64,000 nucleotides of DNA, from assembly GCA_964574215.1 (NCBI GenBank), contig CAZNLR010000026.1, positions 1 to 64,000 on the forward strand, written 5' to 3'. Under the pieces are notes generated by a model. The model was not told the origin of the DNA, ran no database searches, and saw only the letters and a program-made list of their open reading frames with translations. Source of the stretch: GCA-2725625 sp964574215 (GTDB taxonomy: Bacteria > Pseudomonadota > Alphaproteobacteria > Rhodospirillales > UBA2165). This document shows positions 25,921-33,518 of this stretch, piece after piece. The stretch's first letter is position 1. Every line of letters begins with the position of its first letter. A program made the position numbers and the translations under genes.

Positions 25921-26029
25921 AATATGAGGCGACTCTCTGACCATAATATTCATCAAATTAGACCCTGAATCTGGTCGTTGAATTGGCTTCGGTGCTGCTA
26001 CACTCCCAATTCATAAAGAGAACGCAAAG

Positions 26030-26881
26030 ATGTCCAACGTTAGCGAAATCGCCATAGGATCGGATGTCGAAATCCGCGTTGAAGCCCTGTGCAAGGAATT
26101 CGACGGGAACGAGGTGCTGCGCGGCGTTGATTTGGAAATCAATCGCGGAGATTTTGTTGCCATCGTCGGTAGTTCCGGGTGCGGCAAGACGGTTCTTCTC
26201 AATCATATTCTGGGATTGTTCGCACCTGATTCAGGGCGGGTATTGGTGCGGGACCACGCCATGCCGGAAAAACCCATTGTTGATCTGTCCACCTTCGAGG
26301 ATCAGCTGGAAATCGACCGTATCCACACCCATTGGGGAGTCGTGTTTCAAAGAAACGCCCTTTTTTCCGGGTCGGTCTTCGACAATATCGGCCTCTTCCT
26401 CCACGAGGTAAAAAATTTCGACGATGCCGACGTGAAGCCGGTCGCCCGGTCGGTTTTAGCCGCCGTGGGTCTCCCCACGGACGACGATTTTTTGTCTACA
26501 GAAGCAGAGAGTCTTTCCGGCGGCATGGCTAAAAGACTGGCCGTCGCCCGGGCATTGTCGATGGACCCGGTGGTTTTGTTTTATGATGAACCGACGACCG
26601 GGCTTGACCCTACCAGTGCCAACCAAATCCATGATTTGATCCTTTCGACCCATTCTTACCCCAGACCGGACTCGGAACCAGGCGAAGCCGGCACGACGAC
26701 CGTTATTATTACCCACGACAAGGATCTTTTGACCCGGCTCCAACCCCGGACGGTCATGCTTTACGACGGTCGGGTTTATTTCGATGGCTCATATGAAGAG
26801 TTCAGAAACTCCGAGTCATCCATCATTCGTCCATACTTCGATCTCATGCCGGTGTTGCACGGCAGGGCTATGGCGGTGTGA
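26030..26881 (+). CDS. MlaF-like ABC transporter ATP-binding protein (orphan)
   Basis: A 283-residue ATPase with Walker A GSSGCGKTV (about residues 49-57), Q-loop VVFQRNALFSGSVFDNI, signature SLSGGMAKRLAVARAL and Walker B VVLFYDEPTTGLDPTSA, then ITHDKDLL as the H-loop. The Q-loop and signature style resemble MlaF/Ttg2A-type lipid transport ATPases. The usual MlaE permease and MCE-domain partner are absent, and the next gene belongs to a different A+T-rich segment, so either its partners are elsewhere or the locus was interrupted. An insertion of about 20 residues (YPRPDSEPGEAG) lies between Walker B and the H-loop. Confidence 0.8.
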   Translation: MSNVSEIAIGSDVEIRVEALCKEFDGNEVLRGVDLEINRGDFVAIVGSSGCGKTVLLNHILGLFAPDSGRVLVRDHAMPEKPIVDLSTFEDQLEIDRIHTHWGVVFQRNALFSGSVFDNIGLFLHEVKNFDDADVKPVARSVLAAVGLPTDDDFLSTEAESLSGGMAKRLAVARALSMDPVVLFYDEPTTGLDPTSANQIHDLILSTHSYPRPDSEPGEAGTTTVIITHDKDLLTRLQPRTVMLYDGRVYFDGSYEEFRNSESSIIRPYFDLMPVLHGRAMAV

Positions 26882-26886
26882 GGGAT

Positions 26887-27018
26887 GTGTTTAGTAAATT
26901 TTACGATAATATAATCGCAAAAATCATCAATAATAAAGTTATCTGGACCCAGCCACAAATTGGTATTAGGTATATCACCCGCAACCATCTCAATGAAATC
27001 GAGCCAAAGATAATTTAA
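26887..27018 (+). CDS. Possible 43-codon leader ORF coupled to the AAA ATPase
   Basis: From a GTG at 26887 an open frame encodes about 43 residues (starting VFSKFYDNIIAKI, ending LNEIEPKII) and stops with TAA at 27016-27018, sharing its last base with the ATPase ATG (TAATG). The ATPase has no obvious ribosome binding site of its own, so translation through this frame could deliver ribosomes to it. The frame also stays open further upstream through the end of the MlaF-like gene. The peptide matches nothing I know; it may be a coupling leader, a small system component, or a remnant at the island edge. Confidence 0.3.
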   Translation: MFSKFYDNIIAKIINNKVIWTQPQIGIRYITRNHLNEIEPKII

Positions 27019-28253
27019 TGCCAATACTTCAAAAAGTTACAATCAAGTCCTTTAAATCGATTGTCGACCAATCTTTAGATTTGGGTCAATTAAATATTTT
27101 TGTTGGTGAAAATGGGGCGGGTAAAAGTAACTTTTTAGAAGCTGTAGGAATGCTTTCCGCAGCTGTATCAGGTGAAATTAACTATGCAAAACTTGCTGAG
27201 CGAGGCGTAAGGCTGTCCTCACCTGAGGTGTTTCGGTCAGCATTTAGAAATATAAATCGTAAAATTACATTTATGCTTGAAGGCCAATTTGAGAATTTCC
27301 TGTATGACGCAAATATTTCGTCTGTTCCAGAAAGAGTTAATCCCAATCCCTGGAATTTTCATGCTGAAAAATTAAGGAGAGGTAAAAAATTAGACGAACC
27401 AATTGGAGGAAGAAGCAATCGGGTAGTTGGCATCGCAGGTCGTTCTGATTTTGATCGTGGAAGTTTAAAACGGAATGAAAGTATTGTTTCTTCCATTCAA
27501 GCACTAGGTGGGTTCTTAGAAAATGAAGTAGTTGCGTTGGAAGCGTTAAAAGATTTTGCAATTTACTCTCCGTCAACTCCAGTCTTAAGGGGCATTACCA
27601 ATGACGAAAGTTATAAAAGACCTCTAGGATTATATGGTGGTGGAATGGCCGGTGCGATGGCAGATGTTATACGCTCAGAGTCATTCGAAGAATTAAATTT
27701 ATTCTTCTCACTTTTTGATTGGTATCGGACTGTCGGATACAAGAAGCCTTCCGCAGAATTACAATCAAGCCACGTTCAATCGGGAACTCACGTCGTCGCA
27801 TTTACGGATAAATTTATGCCTAGGTCATTCAATGAATTGCTGGCCTATGACGTTAGCGAAGGTGCACTCTATGTTTTATTTGTACTTCTATTATTGGGTC
27901 ACAACGATGCCCCAAAAATATTTGCGCTGGATAACGTTGACAACGCCTTAAATCCAGGTCTAGTGACAGAATTGGTAGCACACATTGGAAATGTAATTGA
28001 AAAAAATTCAGATTACCAAATTTTTATGACCACGCATAATCCAACAACGTTGGATTCAATAGATTTATTTAATTCCAAACATCGGCTATTTGTTGTGAAA
28101 AGAAGTGAAGAAGGTAAAACTGTATTTGAACGAATTAAGCCGCCCAAGGGATTTACAAAGAAAAAGTGGCAAAGCAAATTTAAACACATGAAATTATCAG
28201 ACATATGGCTATCAGGAATTATCGAAGGAATTGCATCTCCGGAAGGTTTTTAA
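27018..28253 (+). CDS. AAA family ATPase (SMC/OLD/RecF-like), candidate defence protein
   Basis: A 411-residue ATPase of the AAA_15/AAA_21 type. The N terminus has the RecF-like opening LQKVTIKSFKSI and a perfect Walker A GENGAGKS (residues 30-37). The C-terminal half has SEGALYVLFVLLLLG, a Walker B-like block FALDNVDNALNP (D305, N306) and the H-loop MTTHNPTTLD (H340). The usual DE of Walker B is DN. It overlaps a short leader frame and is followed after 3 nt by a TOPRIM-like gene. This pair arrangement matches known ATPase/nuclease anti-phage modules. Its A+T content is far above its neighbours (27241-27300 has 16 G+C in 60), a sign of transfer. Confidence 0.75.
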   Translation: MPILQKVTIKSFKSIVDQSLDLGQLNIFVGENGAGKSNFLEAVGMLSAAVSGEINYAKLAERGVRLSSPEVFRSAFRNINRKITFMLEGQFENFLYDANISSVPERVNPNPWNFHAEKLRRGKKLDEPIGGRSNRVVGIAGRSDFDRGSLKRNESIVSSIQALGGFLENEVVALEALKDFAIYSPSTPVLRGITNDESYKRPLGLYGGGMAGAMADVIRSESFEELNLFFSLFDWYRTVGYKKPSAELQSSHVQSGTHVVAFTDKFMPRSFNELLAYDVSEGALYVLFVLLLLGHNDAPKIFALDNVDNALNPGLVTELVAHIGNVIEKNSDYQIFMTTHNPTTLDSIDLFNSKHRLFVVKRSEEGKTVFERIKPPKGFTKKKWQSKFKHMKLSDIWLSGIIEGIASPEGF

Positions 28254-28256
28254 AAC

Positions 28257-28970
28257 ATGGCTGATGACGTTGATCTTCGGTGTTTAGTTGTTTGCGAGGG
28301 GTCAAGTGACTTTGCCTTTATCAGTGGATTAGGTGCGCACATTGCTGAAATATCGAAAAAGACTTTCGAAGCAAAATTGTTGGAGCCCAAAGTAGATGCA
28401 ACGAGTGGAGAATATTCTAAATTTGGTTGGTCAAATATAGAATCGTGGTGTCAACAACACGGTCTTTACGGAAAAAAAGCCATCGATCCATATTTAGTTT
28501 TTTGCGATGCAGATTTTCTGTTAATTCATTTGGATACCGATGTTGCACAGGAAATTATGATCGGCGGCCAAGAATTTGAAGGTTCATACAAAAGTAGAAG
28601 AGATTGGTGCAAAAAAGCAATTAATAGTTGGCTTGGCTTCACGCGGATGCGTCCAGACGTTAAATACTTGCTTCCCACGTTTCAAATCGAGACTTGGTTG
28701 TTGGCGACATATGATCAATCCAGATTCCCAAATGACACTGAAATTGAGAATTCAGATTATGAGCGATATGAACAGGTTGAAGCTATGTTAATTGAGAAGG
28801 GTTACGTTAAGGACAATGCGAAGCCAGAAAGAATGTACAAAGAATTCACGATGTATAACGAAAATCCTCTTTATTTAACTCGTCTATTAAAATTCGAGAA
28901 TACCGCTCGGGAGAGATGCAGAGAATTAGACAGATTTTTAAATTTCTACGAATCTAGTTTTGTTGATTAA
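28257..28970 (+). CDS. TOPRIM/DUF4276-like protein, partner of the AAA ATPase
   Basis: A 237-residue protein with TOPRIM marks: the glutamate block CLVVCEGSSDFAF (E14, D18) and the DxD block YLVFCDADFLL (D84, D86). FQIETWLLATYD further on resembles the conserved IEAWLLAD segment of DUF4276 proteins. TOPRIM partners of such ATPases are metal-dependent nucleases in several anti-phage systems (PARIS, Gabija/OLD, AbiL-type). It lies 3 nt after the ATPase gene with GGAAGG upstream, in the same A+T-rich DNA. I infer a two-component defence module with an activatable nuclease; the target (DNA, tRNA) cannot be read. Confidence 0.6.
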   Translation: MADDVDLRCLVVCEGSSDFAFISGLGAHIAEISKKTFEAKLLEPKVDATSGEYSKFGWSNIESWCQQHGLYGKKAIDPYLVFCDADFLLIHLDTDVAQEIMIGGQEFEGSYKSRRDWCKKAINSWLGFTRMRPDVKYLLPTFQIETWLLATYDQSRFPNDTEIENSDYERYEQVEAMLIEKGYVKDNAKPERMYKEFTMYNENPLYLTRLLKFENTARERCRELDRFLNFYESSFVD

Positions 28971-29243
28971 TTTCCTATTATTTGGTGCCTACACCGAGTC
29001 AAGGATTACATAATATAATTTGTTGAGAAAGCAAAAATGAAGATTATATCCTTAATCAAAGTTAGATATCTTCGTAAACTTTGTGAACTCCGAATTATTG
29101 AGAATCCATCCAAAGTTTAAATTTTAAGGACAATTCAAAGCCTATCTTGAGCCTGCTGCACCTGTTGAAAACCCGGCTTCTCGGTGACAATACGGACTGA
29201 TGTGATATCATCAAAATCAAAACAATACATTCGGGAAGAGAAT
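28971..29243. other. A+T-rich spacer at right edge of the island, with a possible 27-codon ORF
   Basis: The spacer remains A+T-rich to about 29130 and then returns to normal composition. A frame from ATG 29037 to TAA 29120 would encode a 27-residue basic, hydrophobic peptide (MKIISLIKVRYLRKL at its start) and has GAGAAA before it; it may be chance. No integrase, tRNA or clear direct repeat marks the border. Confidence 0.4.
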
Positions 29244-31547
29244 ATGAAATTCGGCATTGGTCAGTCGGTTCTTCGAACAGAAGATCCGAAGTTTCTAACT
29301 GGGCGAGGGCGTTATGTGGATGACATTTCCCTGGCCAAACAGGCTTACGGGTTTGTCTTGCGCTCGGTCCACGCCAGCGCTCTCATCACATCGATTAACA
29401 CGTCCGCCGCGATCAAAGCGCCCGGTGTGATCACCGTGCTCACGGGCGCCGATTACGAAGCCGCCGGATTAGGCCGCATATCCTGCCATACCATGAATCC
29501 GATGCTGCTTGACGGCGCTCCGGTCCAGCAACCGCACCCGGCCTTAATGAAAGACAGCGTTAAGTGCATCGGCGCGCCGGTGGCTTTTGTCGTTGCCGAG
29601 ACTCTCGCCCAGGCCAAGGACGCCGCCGAATTGATTGACGTTGAATACGATATACAACCCGCCGTTACCGGTGTTCTAAAAGCCAAAGAAAGCGGCGCGC
29701 CGAAGGTGTGGGAGGGAAGCGAGGACAATCTAAGCTTTACGTTCAAAATCGGCAACGGTCCCGGCGTCGAGGAGGCCTTGGCCAATGCCCATCACGTAAC
29801 CCGGGCGACCATCACCAATAACCGCGTTACCACCAATGCTCTGGAGCCCCGCGCCTCCATCGGCGAGTACGATCCGGCGGAAGACCTGTACACCCTCTAC
29901 AGCAGCAATCAAAATCCTCATGGCGTGCGCAACGAAATCGCCCAAGACATTCTGCAAATTCCGGAAAACGGCTTGCGGGTCATAGCACCGGATGTGGGTG
30001 GAGGATTTGGATTAAAAGGCGGTTTCTACGGCGAAGACGTGCTCGTCCTATGGGCGGCGCGAGTCGTGGGGCGGCCGGTTAAATGGGTAGCTGATCGTTT
30101 GGAATCCTTTCTCAGCGATTCCCATGGCAGGGATGTGGTGGCCGATTGCCGGATGGCTTTGGATGCGGACGGTAAAGTTACCGGCGTGCAGGTGAACGCC
30201 GCCTATAATATGGGTGCTTACCTAACTCCGGCGGCGGGCATATCGCCCATGTTCTTTACCATGTTGATGTCCGGGGTTTATGCCTTTCCGGCGATCAGCG
30301 TGACAACCGACTGCTATTTCACCAATCAGCAGGCGACGGCGCCTTATCGCGGTGCCGGCAGGCCCGAAGCGGCTTTTGTTTTGGAGCGGTTGCTGGACAC
30401 CGCCGCCCGCGAAATGGATATGGATCCCATCGAAATAAGGCGGCGGAATCTGGTGAAGGCCGATCAAATCCCTTATCAGACGGCACTTGCTTACAATTAC
30501 GACAGCGGCGATTTCGAGGCCGTAATGGACAAGGCCCTGGCGGCGTCGAATTGGAACGATTTCGAGAGCAGGCGGCTGCAATCGGAGCAGCGTGGCTTCA
30601 GACGGGGCAGGGGGCTTTCGGTCTATTTGGAATCGGCGGCGCCTTTCAATGAACGTATGGAAATCCGATTCGATCCCAGCGGCTCGGTTTCCGTCGTCGC
30701 CGGCACCCATTCCCACGGCCAGGGCCACGCCACTATTTATGCGCAGATGGTCTCGGACTTTCTCGGCGTGCCGTTCGATTCCATCCGGCTCATTCAGGGC
30801 GACACGGATAAAGTCTCCATCGGGCGGGGAACCGTGGGGTCCCGGTCCATGACCGTGGGCGGCTCGGCGCTGAAAATTGCGGCCGACGTGATCATCGAGA
30901 AGGGCAAGAAAACCGCTGCCCATTTGTTGGAAGCCGGGGAAAGCGATATTGAATTTTCGGAAGGCGAATTCACCGTCGCCGGCACCGACAGGAAAATCAA
31001 CATCGTCGAGGTCGCCAAGATGTCCTATACGCCTATGATGTGGCCGCCCCATCTGGGTATCGGGCTTGAAGGAGTGGGTGATTTCAGCGCCGGCATGGGC
31101 AACTATCCCAATGGCGCCCAGGTGGCGGAGGTTGAGATTGATCCGGAGACGGGCACGGTGCGGCTCGATAGCTTGCTGGTGGTGGACGATGTGGGAACCG
31201 TCATCAACCCGCTGCTGCTGAAAGGTCAAATTCAAGGCGGCGTTGCCCAGGGGATCGGCCAGGCCCTGATGGAGGACATCGTCTTTGACGAGTCCGGCCA
31301 GATGCTGACGGCGTCATTTATGGATTACGTTATGCCCCGGGCCGATGATTTGCCGGATTTCGACATCATAAACCATGCCGTGCCCACACCGACCAATCCG
31401 CTCGGTGTGAAAGGGGCCGGGGAAACCGGCACCGTCGGCGCTCCGCCCGCCGTCGTCAACGCCATCGTCGACGCCTTGGCCGCCGCCGGCGTCACCGATG
31501 TGGAAATGCCCGCCACCCCGGAAAAAATCTGGCGGGCCTTGAATTAG
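29244..31547 (+). CDS. Second CoxL/xanthine-dehydrogenase-type molybdopterin-binding subunit
   Basis: The ATG at 29244 (767 residues) with GGGAAGAG upstream aligns with the family N terminus (FGIGQSVLRTEDPKFLTGRG); a GTG at 29184 would add 20 untypical residues. Family marks are IAPDVGGGFGLKGG, PYRGAGRPEA in the active-site loop, GRGTVGSRSMTVGGSA, and GAGETGTVGAPPAVV with the catalytic glutamate. It is a clear relative of the 8157-10541 protein, probably with a different substrate. It stands alone, with no CoxM or CoxS gene on either side, and lies immediately right of the A+T-rich island. Confidence 0.88.
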   Translation: MKFGIGQSVLRTEDPKFLTGRGRYVDDISLAKQAYGFVLRSVHASALITSINTSAAIKAPGVITVLTGADYEAAGLGRISCHTMNPMLLDGAPVQQPHPALMKDSVKCIGAPVAFVVAETLAQAKDAAELIDVEYDIQPAVTGVLKAKESGAPKVWEGSEDNLSFTFKIGNGPGVEEALANAHHVTRATITNNRVTTNALEPRASIGEYDPAEDLYTLYSSNQNPHGVRNEIAQDILQIPENGLRVIAPDVGGGFGLKGGFYGEDVLVLWAARVVGRPVKWVADRLESFLSDSHGRDVVADCRMALDADGKVTGVQVNAAYNMGAYLTPAAGISPMFFTMLMSGVYAFPAISVTTDCYFTNQQATAPYRGAGRPEAAFVLERLLDTAAREMDMDPIEIRRRNLVKADQIPYQTALAYNYDSGDFEAVMDKALAASNWNDFESRRLQSEQRGFRRGRGLSVYLESAAPFNERMEIRFDPSGSVSVVAGTHSHGQGHATIYAQMVSDFLGVPFDSIRLIQGDTDKVSIGRGTVGSRSMTVGGSALKIAADVIIEKGKKTAAHLLEAGESDIEFSEGEFTVAGTDRKINIVEVAKMSYTPMMWPPHLGIGLEGVGDFSAGMGNYPNGAQVAEVEIDPETGTVRLDSLLVVDDVGTVINPLLLKGQIQGGVAQGIGQALMEDIVFDESGQMLTASFMDYVMPRADDLPDFDIINHAVPTPTNPLGVKGAGETGTVGAPPAVVNAIVDALAAAGVTDVEMPATPEKIWRALN

Positions 31548-31560
31548 GTTTTTCGGCGCC

Positions 31561-31591
31561 CGTTAATTTATCGACTGTCGATAAATTAACG
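31561..31591. repeat. 31-bp perfect palindrome after the second CoxL gene
   Basis: CGTTAATTTATCGAC, one central T, then GTCGATAAATTAACG. It lies 14 nt after the CoxL stop codon in a short convergent intergenic region. There is no T tract beyond the A+T-rich arms. It could serve as a bidirectional terminator or as a protein-binding site. Confidence 0.75.
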
Positions 31592-31634
31592 AAGATGTGA
31601 ACGCGTGTGAATTAATCGACTGTCGATAAATTAA
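31570..31634. repeat. 20-bp direct repeat pair around the palindrome
   Basis: ATCGACTGTCGATAAATTAA occurs at 31570-31589 and again at 31615-31634, 45 bp apart. The second copy overlaps the stop codon of the deacetylase-like gene and has only a partial left arm, so the palindrome appears to have been duplicated in part. Confidence 0.75.
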
Positions 31635-32377
31635 GGATTGAACGGTGCCACCCAGGTTGCGCCGGGGTGGGCGCTGAGGGTTTCGAGGAGTTCCTCGATG
31701 AATACCCAGCTAGCTTCGTCCTGGACCAGGTGATGAGTAAGCAGGCCGGTGGGTTCATCCGGGTCGGCTTGGCCGTCTTTTTTATCGGATAAATGTTTAA
31801 CCAACTGGCCGATGACAAAATCGGCGCCTAGGAAACGTTTTTCCTGCCGCCAATCGATGGGATCGATGTGGGTGTTGACCTCGAGAAGGCCGGCAGATTG
31901 CTTGTCCCCGCGTGGCCCATATCCGCTGAACCCCTGGAAGCCGAGACTAACCAGTCTCTGGTGGTGGATTTCGTCCATGCGGTTCCACGGAGGAACAAAT
32001 ACCGGCAGAAACCGGTCGCCGAACAAGGCTGAAAGCCGGTCGCGCCCACCGGCGATCGCCGCCGCTGACTCTTCCGCATCACGGTCTCCGGGGAATTCGG
32101 TCTTCTTGCCCGACGGCTGGCGCGGTTGATGATCGACCCCATGCTGAACCACCGTGGCCAGATCGGTATTTTTGCCGCTAAGAACTGACGCCTCCGCCTG
32201 ATCCGGTATCACGGCCAGCACGATGGGGGCACGGTAGCGCCGAGAAAAGCCCAATAGACGGTTGAGTTCGGGACCGCCCGTCTGTGCATCGTCGTCCCGC
32301 CACCAGAACCGGTGGCTTCGGCCTTCTCCCGCGGCCTGTTCGAGGAGTTTCAGCAAAGGTTTAAACTCAGCCACCAA
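31631..32377 (-). CDS. Polysaccharide-deacetylase-like protein
   Basis: A 248-residue protein resembling the NodB-like polysaccharide deacetylase fold. HRFWWRDDDAQ near residue 20 gives the metal/catalytic aspartates, FVPPWNRMD is a mid-protein block, and LLTHHLVQDEASW provides the C-terminal histidines. There is no signal peptide. It is the third gene of a unit with two glycosyltransferases and overlaps the preceding one by 11 nt. Together these suggest synthesis or modification of a surface glycan or small glycoconjugate; the substrate is unknown. Confidence 0.7.
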   Translation of the reverse strand: MVAEFKPLLKLLEQAAGEGRSHRFWWRDDDAQTGGPELNRLLGFSRRYRAPIVLAVIPDQAEASVLSGKNTDLATVVQHGVDHQPRQPSGKKTEFPGDRDAEESAAAIAGGRDRLSALFGDRFLPVFVPPWNRMDEIHHQRLVSLGFQGFSGYGPRGDKQSAGLLEVNTHIDPIDWRQEKRFLGADFVIGQLVKHLSDKKDGQADPDEPTGLLTHHLVQDEASWVFIEELLETLSAHPGATWVAPFNP

Positions 32378-33518
32378 CCGCCCACTCCTTTACCAGCCGC
32401 GCCGTTGCCGCCGCACCGTCCAAATCAACCTGTTCTTCGGCCTTCCGAGATCGTGTTTCTCCGGTGGATATGGCCTCCGCCAAATTGTCAATTGTCAGAT
32501 TGTCCTCGGGTATTTGTTGGATGAGCCCGCGTTCAGCCAGCAAACCCGCCCGCACCGACTGTTCGCTTTGCCCGCGGGTAAAGGGAATGATGATGGCGTT
32601 CGTCTTGGCGGCGAGAATTTCCATGGTCGTATTGTAGCCGCCTTGGGATATGGATAGGCGGCAATTTTGCAATAATGTTTTGAAATCCTCCCGGGATCTC
32701 TCGATGATAACGCCGTCTTCGGCCTGCGCCCGAAGCACCATGAAATTCTCGTCACTGTACCGGGGCCCGGTTAGAAATCGCCAGGGGATGTCTGACAGAA
32801 CCGATTGCGCCCTTGTGTTCAATGCTGTTTCCAAAATGATTTCACCGACGGCGCCACTGCCAGTGGAGACAATGACTTCTCCCGTTCCCTGATCGCCCGC
32901 GGGGGGCGCCTTGGTTCTATCGTCCACCACATACCCGGTATAGCGGATCAAATGATCGATTTCAGCGTGTCGGGAGAATGTTTTCTCCAGCGGTGCAATA
33001 TCCGGGTCGCCATGGAGCAAAATGTCATCGAAATATTTCAGGGCGTTTTCGATCATTTCCTGTTCGCGGTGGGGCTGGTTCATTTCCACCATGATATCGC
33101 GCATGGAACTGACGATCCGGTGACACGTGGAAGACGCACGGGCGGCCTCCAGCAAAGGAATTAGTTCGAACCGAAACTGGCGGCGGCCAAAGGGATATAG
33201 CTCAGTGATAAGTACCGCCGGTTTGATCTGCTTAAATATTTCCAGCAATCGTTCTTTGCGGGATTCCTTGTAGCCGGCATCAACGGGTGTACCGTCGCCG
33301 TCCACCAATTGTCCAAAAGAGGCGTCTTCGACTTTGATGATTGGCAATTGGTAAAGGCTGATACCGGAAAATTCGATGAATGACGCCTCATCGCCGCCGG
33401 AAACCACATGGACGTCGAGGCCTGTTTTCGACATGGCGCGCGCCAATACGGATACCCGTTGGAGATGCCCGATTCCTAAAAGATGTTGAACGTAGAGGAG
33501 AACGCGGGGCGGGGTCAT
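32367..33518 (-). CDS. MurG/GT28-like glycosyltransferase
   Basis: A 383-residue GT-B fold protein. The N terminus has VLLYVQHLLGIGHLQRVS, with the glycine-histidine acceptor loop seen in MurG and related transferases. The C-terminal half has VSTGSGAVGE and the nucleotide-sugar segment ISQGGYNTTMEILAA followed by IIPFTRGQSEQSVRA. It overlaps the upstream GT4 gene by 4 nt (ATGA) and is co-translated with it. Donor and acceptor are unknown. Confidence 0.78.
   Translation of the reverse strand: MTPPRVLLYVQHLLGIGHLQRVSVLARAMSKTGLDVHVVSGGDEASFIEFSGISLYQLPIIKVEDASFGQLVDGDGTPVDAGYKESRKERLLEIFKQIKPAVLITELYPFGRRQFRFELIPLLEAARASSTCHRIVSSMRDIMVEMNQPHREQEMIENALKYFDDILLHGDPDIAPLEKTFSRHAEIDHLIRYTGYVVDDRTKAPPAGDQGTGEVIVSTGSGAVGEIILETALNTRAQSVLSDIPWRFLTGPRYSDENFMVLRAQAEDGVIIERSREDFKTLLQNCRLSISQGGYNTTMEILAAKTNAIIIPFTRGQSEQSVRAGLLAERGLIQQIPEDNLTIDNLAEAISTGETRSRKAEEQVDLDGAAATARLVKEWAVGG

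Larger units (their letters stand above)
25645..26029. other. 385-bp divergent regulatory region between the reductase operon and the MlaF-like gene
   Basis: This A+T-rich region holds no gene I can support. It carries the candidate promoter and operator for the leftward reductase operon (25725-25771) and a second palindrome at 25905-25920. The rightward MlaF-like gene starts at its right edge after AAAGAGAACGCAAAG. Confidence 0.6.

Noticed and set aside
26776..27024. An 82-codon minus-strand frame at the left edge of the A+T-rich island
   Set aside because: It overlaps the end of the MlaF-like gene antisense and has no ribosome binding site; the + strand leader frame with TAATG overlap is the better reading.
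30222..31235. A 337-codon minus-strand frame opposite the second CoxL gene
   Set aside because: Antisense shadow without motifs; the + strand protein is conserved over its whole length.
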